This document shows, piece after piece, positions 9,701 through 18,077 of a stretch of DNA of 64,000 nucleotides. The stretch spans positions 1 to 64,000 of the forward strand of contig CAYJPN010000007.1 in assembly GCA_964372115.1 (NCBI GenBank). Direction: 5' to 3'. Under the pieces are notes generated by a model that was not told the origin of the DNA, made no database searches, and was given only the letters and a program-made list of their open reading frames with translations. A program made the position numbers and the translations under genes. Numbering within the stretch: the first letter of the stretch is position 1; each line of letters begins with the position of its first letter. The DNA comes from CG2-30-36-16 sp964372115. GTDB lineage: Bacteria; Bacteroidota; Ignavibacteria; Ignavibacteriales; Ignavibacteriaceae.

Positions 9701-10102
9701 TTTTCCCTTTTCTTCTTTTTCCGATACCCTGATATCTTCGAGGATAATCATTCCGCCGGTAAAAATATTATCTTTAATAAATGGAACACCTTTTAAAAGT
9801 ACGCTAATTTTTGAACCGTCTAATGCATTTATTCTTTTTATAATTTTTTCAAATGGATGCCCTTCGCCCAACAAACTTAATTCTTCCACTACCGAGTATC
9901 GTTTTACAAAACCCGATTTGGGTAAAAATTGTCCTTCCTCCGGTATTTCATCAAAACCGTACAAAATACACATCTGACCAAAAACGCTGTTGCTGTACTC
10001 TACCTGATAGCTCTGGTTAAAAACAGCAATGCCCGCGGGCAAATTTTCCAGCAGAAGTTCGAAACCTGCTTTTTCGTATGTATCAGTACCGTATTTTGAC
10101 AT
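6740..10102 (-). CDS. Six-PAS hybrid sensor histidine kinase with C-terminal receiver
   Basis: A 1120-residue protein with no transmembrane helix, so a cytoplasmic sensor. Six PAS-like domains in series occupy roughly residues 10-130, 135-250, 260-380, 385-505, 510-625 and 628-755. A dimerisation/phosphoacceptor domain follows with SIISHDLRTPFSS (His near 779). The ATPase domain has an N-box (NNLISNAIKFTPNGG, near 890), DTGMGIKEED and GTGLGLS. A receiver domain (about 999-1118) has DD near its start (ILLVDDS), the acceptor Asp in LIITDHLM near 1047 and the Lys in FYKPVNL. The lack of a helix-turn-helix suggests phosphotransfer to a separate partner not seen here. The ligand or cofactor of the PAS domains cannot be read from sequence. 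Confidence 0.93.
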   Translation of the reverse strand: MSKYGTDTYEKAGFELLLENLPAGIAVFNQSYQVEYSNSVFGQMCILYGFDEIPEEGQFLPKSGFVKRYSVVEELSLLGEGHPFEKIIKRINALDGSKISVLLKGVPFIKDNIFTGGMIILEDIRVSEKEEKGKTLTSVEYAAIFNSYNDLFLVTDREGTVLYSGGKQFEGLFKKSLAAADNLVYKLFPSYPEELSRAINRGLENSFSLKFFINDTEYIYECTVQTITRQRKNNNLIFLLFNDITDAHNKEADKSRELHELKRYQVITETATDAVFAINATGEIVFWNKASENLFGFTKSQVFGKFFGKVLSFFDYEYFESVKKELNRDSVWKSRFNVINKNREKEIVKASFTLLKDDEGTIIVLCSNETERYNVEKQLRHSEEKYRNIVTQAIEFICSISLDNLIQYINPIFLEVLGYKEEELINSDFQNLVDKSEMDPSLLNFSTNQKRFNTIEVPVLKKNGQRLYLLAKFSPVINDDGQTKYYNGFLTDITAAKETEKELLIFKRLFETSKDGIAVESEGVINYANNALGELFGYSTGLQLHGKNFIDLVYDEEIPAISRHLTLLEENIPSSVRFEFTIKREDKLKYFVEVSASSFQSGNTVLKVFSMRDTTERKRSQQALKDSEQRYRNLTENIDDFIYKLERIGSSTRPVFYTASVEKITGFSQTEFLTDSKLFFKIVHPDDFPFVKRKIRVLLRNRIQLSEEFEFRIIHKYGNTVWVRNKVNVLRAPNGEVETIYGLISDITSRKKTEEELKNTTQNLVKLNETKDRFISIISHDLRTPFSSILGFTDLLQNDDELTDEEKHQYVSFIQDSSKSMLSLVNSLLDWTRLQTGRINFEPERLSAATLIDSSMQSLKGAAMQKNIELINSVSIDTSVYVDSSLIFQAFNNLISNAIKFTPNGGKITTKSEPGSTLRFIKFVVEDTGMGIKEEDIPKLFKIDSKFTSHGTEGERGTGLGLSLVHEIVEKHGGKIWVESEYGNGSKFIFTLPVAPANILLVDDSKTDRLLYSKILKNITPDYTVEMASDGKEALAKVLQSPPALIITDHLMKEMHGYDLIIALQKSDLKVKPPIIVLSGELDRDSIKGYEEIGIEYIFYKPVNLGDFKSAVEKLLRRGL

Positions 10103-10320
10103 TAATTTTCTTTGTATTAAAGGGGTAATACTGCAATAATAGTGCTAAACAAAAAAGATAAAAATTAAAGGAATAAACACCTTTTATTCAATTTTCAGAC
10201 TCGAACTGAGATAAGAGCGAAACATGTTTCAGTATGAGGCAAAATATTTGCCAGAAATTTGATAGATGTGCGGTAATGGAGCAAGATACCAATGGAAAAG
10301 TTACATTAGGGCATAGTAAG

Positions 10321-10347
10321 AACCGGGCGACATTTAATCGTCCGGCT
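10321..10347 (-). terminator. Possible terminator hairpin after the biotin carrier gene
   Basis: Read on the - strand, GCCGGACG pairs with CGCCCGGT across a 9-nt loop, shortly after the stop at 10357. The following T-tract is weak (TTCTTA), so termination is uncertain. Confidence 0.4.
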
Positions 10348-10356
10348 TTCAAACTT

Positions 10357-10671
10357 TTATTCAAATTCAATTAGTAGTTGACCTTTTGTCACCATCTGTC
10401 CTTCAGAAATATGCACAGTTTTTACTTTGCCTTCTAAAGGTGACAACAAATCATTTTTCATTTTCATAGCCTCAAGTATTATCATACTCTCACTGTGGTT
10501 TATCTGCTGTCCCGGTTTTATTTTTATCTCGGTTATAACTCCCGGTATAAACGCGAAAACTTTTTTCGGATCGGTTTTTACATACTTTTTTCGACGCAAA
10601 AACTTAACCGGAAAATTTGTTTCGTAATGAGTATCGTCAATTAATATTTTATTTAGTTGTTTATTTTCCAT
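10357..10671 (-). CDS. Biotin carboxyl carrier subunit of an acyl-CoA carboxylase/decarboxylase
   Basis: A 104-residue protein with a biotinyl domain over its C-terminal 70 residues. The biotinylation motif EAMKM is at residues 67-71, with Lys70 as acceptor. It is preceded by the PGVITEIKIKPGQQI strand pattern and followed by a PLEGKVKTVHISEGQMV repeat half, giving the usual flattened barrel. The first 35 residues are basic and unstructured-looking. It lies 6 bases downstream of the carboxyltransferase gene, as in methylmalonyl-CoA decarboxylase and propionyl-CoA carboxylase operons. It would carry CO2 as carboxybiotin between the carboxylase (or decarboxylase membrane) component and the carboxyltransferase. 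Confidence 0.88.
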   Translation of the reverse strand: MENKQLNKILIDDTHYETNFPVKFLRRKKYVKTDPKKVFAFIPGVITEIKIKPGQQINHSESMIILEAMKMKNDLLSPLEGKVKTVHISEGQMVTKGQLLIEFE

Positions 10672-10677
10672 AATTGT

Positions 10678-12222
10678 TTAGAACGGTGGTATCCCGTGTT
10701 TTTTTGTTGGGCGAATTTCCTTTTTTTGTACTGAAATCTGCAGAGCGTGTATTAGGTATCCTCTCGTGTCAGAGGGATTTATAACAGCATCAACATGCCC
10801 GCTGGCTGCCGCAACATACGGGTTTGCAAATTTTTCAGTGTACTCAAGAACTTTTTGTTTTCGAGTTTCATCAGGATTAGGAGAATTTGCAATTTCACTT
10901 TTAAATATGATGTTGGCGGCACCTTCCGGACCCATAACAGCAATTTCTGCAATAGGCCATGCGAATACAAAATCGGCTCCGAGATGACGCGAGCACATTG
11001 CAATATAACCGCCGCCGTACGCTTTACGAAGTATAATAGTAATTTTAGGAACGGTTGCTTCACTGTAAGCGTAAAGAATTTTTGCGCCGTGGCGTATAAC
11101 CCCGTTATGCTCTTGATCAACTCCAGGGAGATAACCGGGAAGATCGACGAACGTAATTAGAGGAATATTAAAGGCATCGCAGAAGCGGATAAAACGCGCG
11201 GCTTTATCGGATGAATCAACATCTAAAACTCCGGCTAACACAAGGGGTTGGTTGCCTACAATGCCTACTGTTTCACCTTCTATTCGTGCAAACCCGATAA
11301 CAATATTCGGGGCAAAGAGCTCCTGAATTTCAAAAAAATCAGAATCATCCGACACAGATTTTATAATATCCCGAATATCATAAGGTTTAGATGGTTCATT
11401 CGGAATAATGGTATCGATATCATAAATTGGTTTTGGAGGTTTTGCAGGAAAAGGAGCTGCTTTTTTTGAATTATTCCATGGGATGAAGGTCATTAGTTTT
11501 TTTATCTGATCAAAACACTCAAGTTCGCTATTGGCAAAAAAGTGAGCGTTACCCGAAATTTCTGTCTGTACTCTTGCCCCCCCGAGGTCTTCCATAGAAA
11601 TTTCTTCACCGAGAACTGTTTTAATTACTTCTGGTCCGGTAATAAACATTTTTGAAATTTTATCAACAACAAAAACAAAATCGGTTAGCGCAGGCGAATA
11701 AACCGCACCACCGGCACAAGGTCCAAGAATAACTGAAATTTGCGGAATAACACCGGATGCGAGCGTGTTGCGGTAAAAAATTTCACCGTAACCTGCAAGT
11801 GAGTTTACCCCTTCTTGAATGCGGGCTCCGCCGGAATCATTTATACCGATTAGCGGAATGCCGAGTTTTATTGAGTGATCCATAATTTTTGTAATTTTAC
11901 GTGCATGCGCTAACCCCAGAGAACCGCCTGCAACAGTAAAATCTTGTGCAAAAATACAAACCGGGTGACCTAAAATAGTTCCTGTGCCGGTAATAACTCC
12001 ATCACCCGGCAGCTCTTTTTTATCCATCCCGAAATCTTTTGCCTCGTGCAAAACAAACATATCGTACTCGTGAAAAGAATCGACATCAAGTATTGCCATT
12101 ATTCTATTGCGTGCCGTCATTTTGCCCATCGCTATTTGCTTATCAACGGCTTTCTGTCCGCCGCCGAAAGAAGCTTGCTCTTTTTTTGAAAAGAACTCTA
12201 ATATTTTATCTTTTAACCACAT
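10678..12222 (-). CDS. Acyl-CoA carboxylase carboxyltransferase subunit (propionyl-/methylmalonyl-CoA type)
   Basis: A 514-residue carboxyltransferase of the PccB/MmdA family at full family length. Two crotonase-like halves are visible. The N half has LIGINDSGGARIQEGV and GPCAGGAVYSPALTDFVF; the C half has FVDLPGYLPGVDQEHNGVIRHGAKILYAY and KAYGGGYIAMCSRHLGADF. Such subunits transfer CO2 between carboxybiotin and propionyl-CoA or methylmalonyl-CoA. Only the biotin carrier follows. No biotin carboxylase and no membrane decarboxylase (beta) subunit lies in the window, so the sequence does not decide between carboxylase and Na+-pumping decarboxylase. Confidence 0.92.
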   Translation of the reverse strand: MWLKDKILEFFSKKEQASFGGGQKAVDKQIAMGKMTARNRIMAILDVDSFHEYDMFVLHEAKDFGMDKKELPGDGVITGTGTILGHPVCIFAQDFTVAGGSLGLAHARKITKIMDHSIKLGIPLIGINDSGGARIQEGVNSLAGYGEIFYRNTLASGVIPQISVILGPCAGGAVYSPALTDFVFVVDKISKMFITGPEVIKTVLGEEISMEDLGGARVQTEISGNAHFFANSELECFDQIKKLMTFIPWNNSKKAAPFPAKPPKPIYDIDTIIPNEPSKPYDIRDIIKSVSDDSDFFEIQELFAPNIVIGFARIEGETVGIVGNQPLVLAGVLDVDSSDKAARFIRFCDAFNIPLITFVDLPGYLPGVDQEHNGVIRHGAKILYAYSEATVPKITIILRKAYGGGYIAMCSRHLGADFVFAWPIAEIAVMGPEGAANIIFKSEIANSPNPDETRKQKVLEYTEKFANPYVAAASGHVDAVINPSDTRGYLIHALQISVQKKEIRPTKKHGIPPF

Positions 12223-12528
12223 TTTATCAAATCAATAGTTGTGAATATTTTAAGTTCAAAGATAGGCAGGGAAACCCGTAACTGAAAGCAACAACCAAAG
12301 ATTTAATAGTTTGTTATTTGTTTACTATTGCGTACTACAAATCTAAAAAAATAAGGAAAAACAAAACCATAATAATTTTTGCAACTAAATTTTTTTTAAT
12401 AAATTAACTTTGTTAAATAACTTATTACTCAAACTTTTTTAATGAGATTATAAAATAATTTTTGACATTAAAACATTGTTTAACGAAATTTCCAAATAAA
12501 ATTCTTCTGAAATAAACGGAGACACAAC
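12223..12528. other. Divergent intergenic region
   Basis: This lies between the carboxyltransferase gene and the DPP-IV-type gene, which point away from each other, so both promoters must be here. TAACTTTG at 12415-12422 fits the TAnnTTTG -7 element known from Bacteroidetes, but no TTTG is found at the expected upstream spacing. Nothing else was recognised. Confidence 0.4.
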
Positions 12529-14718
12529 ATGACCAGACGGATACTTCCACTTTTCATACTACTTTTAGCGGTATCACTTTTTAATGTTTCGGCACAGAAT
12601 AAAAGACTAACATTTAAGCAAGTTTATATGGGGGCAGAACCAAGGTTAGTTGGCTCCATACCCCGCGTTCAGGGTTGGTTTGATGAAAACAATTACCTCG
12701 AATCGAAAATGGAAGCGGGAATCTCCGCTCTTTATAAAGTTAATGCAGAAACCGGCGAATCAGAAATTTTTATAAATTATACGGAGCTAAAAAAAGATTT
12801 ACCAAAAGGATTCGCCATTGAGCGGGCTGATGATAAAACTGATGATTATTCAAAATTTTTATTCAACGGTAACAACGACATCTATTTTTATAACCGCCTT
12901 TCAAAAGAGTGGAAGCAGTTGACAAACACACCGGACATCGAAGAAAAAAATCCTACACTTTCGCCCGATGGGAATAAAGCAGCCTTTACGCGCGAGAATG
13001 ATCTTTATGTTGTTGATATTAATTCCGGTAAGGAAACCCGCATAACATTTGACGGAACGGAAACAGTAAAAAACGGATACGCTTCATGGGTTTATATGGA
13101 AGAAATTATTGGTCGTGCATCTGCTTATAAAGCGTACTGGTGGGCGCCAAACAGCGATATGATAGTCTATTTACGTTTTGATGATTCGCCGGTTCCGAAA
13201 TTTCCCCTCTTTAATGCAGACGGCGTACATGGCGAACTTGAATGGGAGTACTATCCAAAACCGGGAGATCCGAATCCTGTTGTTAAACTCGGTGTTGCTG
13301 ATGTTAATACGGCAAAAACTGTTTGGGTTGATGACGACGCAAGCGATCGCTATGTTGCCTTTCCGTTCTGGTCTAGTGACGGAAAAACACTTTATTATGA
13401 AAGATTAAACCGCGGGCAGGATACAATGGTTATTTATTCCGCTAATCCTCAAACAGCAAAACGGGAAATGGTTTATACCGAGGTACAACCATCGTGGGTT
13501 GACTTTTTTGAGGATATTTATGTTTTCAATGACAGAAGCGGTTTCCTTCTCCGCTCAAGCATAAGCGGTTATAATCATCTTTATTATTACAACATGAAAG
13601 GTAAATTAATAAAGCAGCTAACCAATGGCGATTGGGATGTTGACGAAGTTATTTATGTCGATGAAAAAAACAAAACAGTTTATTTCGATGGCTCGATGGA
13701 TGAGTCGACAGAGACGAAATTATACAAAGTTAAATTTGACGGCGGTACTCCGGATCAATTGACTTCCATTCCGGGAACACATAGCTGTAAAGTTTCACCC
13801 GACGGAAAATATTTTATAGACCGATACAGCAGCATAAACTTTCCAAATAAACTTGAGCTTTTTAATGGTGACGGCGATGCCATCCGATTGATAGCAGAAG
13901 CCAAACAACCGGCGATGGATGAGTTTGATCTCGGTAAAACCGAGTTGTTCAGAATACCAAGCAGCGACGGGTTTAATCTTCCTGCAAAATGGATATTGCC
14001 TCCAGGCTTTGATGAATCAAAAAAATACCCGGTTGTGTTTAATATTTATTCCGGCCCGGGCAATGCCACCGTTGCTAATTCTTTTCCTTATTGGCTTGCC
14101 GATAATTATCTCGCCTCGAAAGGAATAATTGTAATTAGTGTTGATCATCGCGGTTCGGGACACTTCGGCAAAAAGGGAATTGCGCTTATGCACCGGAATC
14201 TCGGCAAATGGGAAATGGAAGACCTTATAAACGCCGTAAAATGGCTGCGTGAAAAACCATTCGTCGATTCGACTAAAATAGGAATTACGGGTGGAAGTTA
14301 CGGAGGTTATGCAACTTGTATGGCTTTAACATACGGCGCCGATTATTTTACGCACGGTATAGCTGAGTATTCTGTTACCGATTGGCGTTTATATGATGAT
14401 GTTTACACAGAAAGATTCATGGACACGCCTGCGGAAAATCCTGAAGGTTACAAATTCGGTTCGGCTATGGAGCATGCAGATAATTATAAAGGGAAGTTAT
14501 TAATTACCCATGGAACAATGGACGACAATGTACATATGCAGAACACACTTCAGCTAATTGATAAATTAGAAAACTTAAATAAAGATTTTGAGTTGATCCT
14601 TTATCCGAATGCAAGGCACGGCGTAGGATTTCCAAAGTTTTTTCACTCAGCGCGCGAACAATATGAATTTTGGATGAGTAACTTTTTCGACAAAAAATTT
14701 GATATGAATAAAGATTAG
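12529..14718 (+). CDS. Secreted S9 family peptidase, dipeptidyl-peptidase IV type
   Basis: A 729-residue exported serine peptidase. Residues 1-22 are a signal peptide (MTRRILPLFILLLAVSLFNVSAQ). An eight-bladed propeller of the DPP-IV N-terminal type spans about 40-450 and includes the double-Glu segment ASWVYMEEIIGR, which in DPP-IV binds the substrate amino terminus. The alpha/beta-hydrolase domain follows. The triad can be placed as Ser590 (GITGGSYGGY), Asp665 (HGTMDDNVH) and His697 (NARHG). The enzyme is expected to remove X-Pro dipeptides from peptides in the periplasm or outside. It is probably monocistronic, with a terminator directly after the stop. Confidence 0.93.
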   Translation: MTRRILPLFILLLAVSLFNVSAQNKRLTFKQVYMGAEPRLVGSIPRVQGWFDENNYLESKMEAGISALYKVNAETGESEIFINYTELKKDLPKGFAIERADDKTDDYSKFLFNGNNDIYFYNRLSKEWKQLTNTPDIEEKNPTLSPDGNKAAFTRENDLYVVDINSGKETRITFDGTETVKNGYASWVYMEEIIGRASAYKAYWWAPNSDMIVYLRFDDSPVPKFPLFNADGVHGELEWEYYPKPGDPNPVVKLGVADVNTAKTVWVDDDASDRYVAFPFWSSDGKTLYYERLNRGQDTMVIYSANPQTAKREMVYTEVQPSWVDFFEDIYVFNDRSGFLLRSSISGYNHLYYYNMKGKLIKQLTNGDWDVDEVIYVDEKNKTVYFDGSMDESTETKLYKVKFDGGTPDQLTSIPGTHSCKVSPDGKYFIDRYSSINFPNKLELFNGDGDAIRLIAEAKQPAMDEFDLGKTELFRIPSSDGFNLPAKWILPPGFDESKKYPVVFNIYSGPGNATVANSFPYWLADNYLASKGIIVISVDHRGSGHFGKKGIALMHRNLGKWEMEDLINAVKWLREKPFVDSTKIGITGGSYGGYATCMALTYGADYFTHGIAEYSVTDWRLYDDVYTERFMDTPAENPEGYKFGSAMEHADNYKGKLLITHGTMDDNVHMQNTLQLIDKLENLNKDFELILYPNARHGVGFPKFFHSAREQYEFWMSNFFDKKFDMNKD

Positions 14719-14743
14719 GATTTTTGTTTAAATAAATTTACAG

Positions 14744-14775
14744 AAAGGCTGCTCAACTTTTAAGCAGCTTTTCTT
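14744..14775. terminator. Bidirectional terminator
   Basis: AAGGCTGCT pairs with AGCAGCTT across a short loop, followed by TTCTTTTT on the + strand. It sits between two convergent genes (stops at 14718 and 14777), so it may serve both. Confidence 0.8.
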
Positions 14776-14776
14776 T

Positions 14777-15628
14777 TTAACCAAGTTCAAATGTAGTAAC
14801 ACCGTACAGGCGATTTATTGAAATATCAGGAATATCCCCGGTATACATTCTCGCTGTTTCAAACACGACATTCATATTATGTTTTTTTGCAAGAGTAACC
14901 GCAGAAGAATTTGTCTCCGGGGTATCTAAAAATATTGGCTGACCGGCTTTTACGCTTCCGCTTAAGGTATTAAATATATTCTCCGCAATTTCAGGGGTAT
15001 CGGCAAACAGCGGTCCTATTTTGTAACCTCTTCCGCATATTCTAATCATTCCATAACCCGCTAATTTACCATTCTCTAACACACCGAATGATTTACTCTC
15101 CGTTTGGTTTATCCAGCACTTTAAAAAGTTTTTTCTATTTGCCGGAAAAAATTGCCTGTCATAATCTTCAATTTTTTGAAATGGAAAATTTGACAATTCA
15201 ACCATACCCGGAACTTTTTCTATTGATCCGAGGCTTAATCCTTCAAAGCGAATATTTCGGTAAGCAAGATTAAAACCGGATTTTTTATAATTATCCTGCT
15301 GAGCTACAACTCCATCCAATCCGATATTGCAGCCATTTAAATATTCAAGACCTGCATTCCATATTTTTAAGCCGTAACTTTTTCCACGGAATTCTGGTTT
15401 GACGATATAAAAACCGAGGAAACCGAAATTGGAATCGTATTTTATAACGGATATTACCGCAACCGGTTCTTCATTTAATAAACCAATCAAAAAACCACCT
15501 GGATCGGCGGCATAAAAACAATCGGCATCGTATAAACCAGGGTTCCAGCCTTCGAGTGCTGCCCACTCTACCGCGATGTTTATTTCATCGCGCGTCATTG
15601 TACGAATAATATAATCTTTTTCTTTCAT
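14777..15628 (-). CDS. GNAT family N-acetyltransferase with second GNAT-like domain
   Basis: A 283-residue protein made of two acetyltransferase-type domains. The N-terminal one (residues about 6-130) shows the GNAT core: VISVIKYDSNFGFLGFYIVKPEFRGKSYGLKIW, where FRGKSYGLKIW is the acetyl-CoA pyrophosphate loop. The C-terminal half (about 145-283) resembles the Acetyltransf_18 domain found in YitH-type proteins, including the MIRICGRGYKIGPLFAD segment. The substrate is unknown. It is convergent with the DPP-IV-type gene across a shared terminator and appears to be transcribed alone. Confidence 0.85.
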   Translation of the reverse strand: MKEKDYIIRTMTRDEINIAVEWAALEGWNPGLYDADCFYAADPGGFLIGLLNEEPVAVISVIKYDSNFGFLGFYIVKPEFRGKSYGLKIWNAGLEYLNGCNIGLDGVVAQQDNYKKSGFNLAYRNIRFEGLSLGSIEKVPGMVELSNFPFQKIEDYDRQFFPANRKNFLKCWINQTESKSFGVLENGKLAGYGMIRICGRGYKIGPLFADTPEIAENIFNTLSGSVKAGQPIFLDTPETNSSAVTLAKKHNMNVVFETARMYTGDIPDISINRLYGVTTFELG

Positions 15629-16034
15629 AGCATTCTCAACTGTTTCTTAGACTTCGCAAAACTCTAAAATTGATAATCATCCAATTTATTTAAAGCATGG
15701 GTGCATGTTTTAATGACTCATGAAAAATAATGTAATAATTTAACCGCATTCATTCATACATTTTATTGAGTTGGTCTTTATTTTTTTTTAAGCTTTCACG
15801 CTTGGTTGAAAAATTAAGTCGCCTTACGCAGTACTTGATTTCTGATGAAATGGTTAACAAACTTTTATTAAAACCCTGCATGATTGAATGGTTTAATGAC
15901 TGCATGAAGATCATTAAAGTGCTTAATAAATTGAATTTAAACCATTCATCCATGCAGGCATTCATTCATGCTTTCGCAATCAAGTCTTAGTTTTACTTCG
16001 TTGTCAATATTTTTGCGTAAGGTGACTAATTAAT
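15629..16034. other. Intergenic region carrying an inverted repeat
   Basis: No convincing gene is present; the two open frames of 70-odd codons on opposite strands are by-products of the palindromic sequence. The content is rich in CATTCATTCATGC-type words. Confidence 0.5.
15875..15958. repeat. Long inverted repeat (21-bp arms)
   Basis: The left arm, CCTGCATGATTGAATGGTTTA (15875-15895), matches the reverse complement of the right arm, TAAACCATTCATCCATGCAGG (15938-15958), at all but one position, with a 42-nt centre. Similar GAATGAATGCATG words occur at 15745-15760, 44640-44700 and 45270-45335, suggesting a dispersed intergenic repeat family. Confidence 0.75.
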
Positions 16035-16871
16035 CTAACTAATCTTCTTTGCCGTAACAAGCATAGTAGAACGCCAGAGAATTTTATCAAAAATATTTTC
16101 GACCATATATTTTTTTATCGTTGATCTGATTTGTTTTACATGTCTGCCGCTGCGCATATCAATAACCTCAAAACCAAACCTGCCGAGTGTATTTTTTATT
16201 GAAGCAGGGGAGTAATACCATAAATGGTGGTCGGTATCGTAATACGCTCCTTTATTATTTTTCCGCAAACCAAGTTTTTCTAAAAACCCTTTAAATACCG
16301 CCGATCTCGAATTTATGTTCGGCAGCGCCAGAAAGAATGTACCGTTGTTTTTTAATGTTTTCGAAATGATATTTAGATATTCATGCGGATTTTTAAGATG
16401 TTCAATTACATGAAGCATTGTAATCACATCAAAATAATTGTTTTCCAATTTAAGTTTTAAAAAATCGCCGCAGTATATTTCGAGACCGAGTTTGTTTTTT
16501 ATCCTTTCAACGGTAGCGCAGTCAACATCATAACCCGTTGCCTCCCAGCCCCTTTTTTTTGCAACTTCAATTAAATGCCCGTATCCGCATCCGATATCAA
16601 ACAACCGTCCTTTTGATTTTGTAAATCCTTCAATCAAATTAAGACAAAATTGATGAGATAAAAATAATTCTTCATTCCATTCCGACGCACTGTGTGTATA
16701 TTTTGAGTAATAATCGGCAAGGTGTTCATCGGTGTATTGGGGATTCATAAATTTAATTTTACACGAAGAGCATTTATAAATATTTATAGGGGAGGCGGTT
16801 GTAAAAAAATGATGAATATCGGTTGAACCGCATAAATCGCATTTTTCTTTTAATGGATCGAACTTTTGCAT
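16035..16871 (-). CDS. Class I SAM-dependent methyltransferase with N-terminal zinc-finger-like motif
   Basis: A 278-residue protein. The N-terminus has two CxxC pairs (CDLCGS near 11-16 and CSSCKI near 34-39), probably binding zinc, as in many sugar and polysaccharide methyltransferases. The SAM-binding Rossmann domain follows: motif I RLFDIGCGYGHL (about residues 84-95), GYDVD, and the post-motif VITMLHVIEHLKNPHEYL. The C-terminal part carries GAYYDTDHHLWYYSPAS, a common feature of this subgroup. It is 21 bases downstream of an O-antigen ligase-like gene, so a role in modifying a surface glycan is likely. The exact acceptor is unknown. Confidence 0.85.
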   Translation of the reverse strand: MQKFDPLKEKCDLCGSTDIHHFFTTASPINIYKCSSCKIKFMNPQYTDEHLADYYSKYTHSASEWNEELFLSHQFCLNLIEGFTKSKGRLFDIGCGYGHLIEVAKKRGWEATGYDVDCATVERIKNKLGLEIYCGDFLKLKLENNYFDVITMLHVIEHLKNPHEYLNIISKTLKNNGTFFLALPNINSRSAVFKGFLEKLGLRKNNKGAYYDTDHHLWYYSPASIKNTLGRFGFEVIDMRSGRHVKQIRSTIKKYMVENIFDKILWRSTMLVTAKKIS

Positions 16872-16892
16872 AAGTGTTTCAAAAATATTTTA

Positions 16893-18077
16893 TTACTGTT
16901 TTTTTACTATCTGAATATTAAAAACATTTGAATGATAAATGACCGAAGATAATAACGCAATTATAAATGAAAAAACTATAGCAAGCACCGGTGAATCGAT
17001 AAATCCCGCGGTAAGAGCAGAAAATATAAGTGCGGTAAAACCGAGCAAAACAGCCCAGCCTATGTTCGTTAAGTTTTTATCATTTCTAATTTTTCGCAAA
17101 AACAAGATTGTATAATACCACACGGCAAAAATAATCATCAAAAACGAAAGAAGCCCCAAGAGCCCGCTTTCAAAATAAACCTGTATAAAATCGTTATGCC
17201 AGCTTCCAACACCTTTATCTGTAAGCTGATCTCTATAAGGGAAAACTTCGTGAAACGTTCTTGGACCAAAACCGAGCACAGGATGTTCAAAAACAAGTAC
17301 CTTTGCTGCTGAGTAAAGAATATCTCTATCGGAAAGAGCGGCTGGGTTTTCAACCCGGTTTTTTATTTCGGTTGTGTTGTTTTGAAATGATAAAATTGAA
17401 ATTAACGCCGTCAACACAAAAACAACAATTGCCGATTTAATTGAAAACTTTTTTAAAAAAAGCGCCGCGGCTACAAGCAGTGCCGCAATAGCAATATTGG
17501 TTCTTCCCATAGATGTTATTATGGCAGAAATTATAACCGCGCTGCCGAGAGACCATATTAACCAGTTATACTTTTTATTTTTGTTGTATGGCAGAGTAAG
17601 CTGAAAACCAAGCGCGGTAACCAGGTATGATGAGAAAGTAGCGTAGCCTGTTGTAAATGTTGCGGCTCTCGCGGCAATTTTTAAATTAAATAAAACGAGA
17701 CCGATTAACGACATAAATATTGCGGCAATGGCAAAACAGTATGCTGCTTTGATAACTTTTTCTAACGGCAGCGCTTTTAAATAAAACGACAAAGCAAAAA
17801 AACTAAAGTAAAACAACGCATCTTTATAAAGGGATTGAATGCTTGAATCGGGATAAAGCGAAAAGGCGATGGATAAAAGTCGTATGCCGCCAAAAATTAA
17901 AACAAGCAGAGTAAAAAAGGTAACTGCTTTTTTCTTCTCCGATATTTTTTCGGCAAGCCAGAAAAGTGATAATACGCCGAAGAAAAGTTGAAGTAAAAAC
18001 AATGAAAGCAGGTAACTTGAAATACCGGCAAGTAACAGATAAAAAACTAAATTTTCGTTAAAACGGGTTTTAAGCAT
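16893..18077 (-). CDS. O-antigen ligase/polymerase family membrane protein
   Basis: A 394-residue polytopic membrane protein with about ten hydrophobic helices. The large periplasmic loop (about residues 235-285) has the family hallmarks: an Arg-rich start (IKNRVENPAALSDRDILYSAA), VFEHPVLGFGPRTFHEVFPY and SWHNDFIQVYFESGLLGL, the conserved H-N/D-x-x-Q pattern of Wzy_C proteins. Family members join or polymerise lipid-linked glycans in the periplasm. Sequence does not tell a WaaL-type ligase from a polymerase or a protein O-glycosylase. It is co-oriented with and close to a methyltransferase gene. Confidence 0.85.
   Translation of the reverse strand: MLKTRFNENLVFYLLLAGISSYLLSLFLLQLFFGVLSLFWLAEKISEKKKAVTFFTLLVLIFGGIRLLSIAFSLYPDSSIQSLYKDALFYFSFFALSFYLKALPLEKVIKAAYCFAIAAIFMSLIGLVLFNLKIAARAATFTTGYATFSSYLVTALGFQLTLPYNKNKKYNWLIWSLGSAVIISAIITSMGRTNIAIAALLVAAALFLKKFSIKSAIVVFVLTALISILSFQNNTTEIKNRVENPAALSDRDILYSAAKVLVFEHPVLGFGPRTFHEVFPYRDQLTDKGVGSWHNDFIQVYFESGLLGLLSFLMIIFAVWYYTILFLRKIRNDKNLTNIGWAVLLGFTALIFSALTAGFIDSPVLAIVFSFIIALLSSVIYHSNVFNIQIVKKQ

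Noticed and set aside
10188..10370. Small - strand frame of 60 codons
   Set aside because: It overlaps the end of the biotin carrier gene, includes the terminator-like hairpin and has no family resemblance.
15750..15990. Two overlapping frames of 71 and 74 codons on opposite strands
   Set aside because: They mirror each other across an inverted repeat, and their composition is not protein-like.
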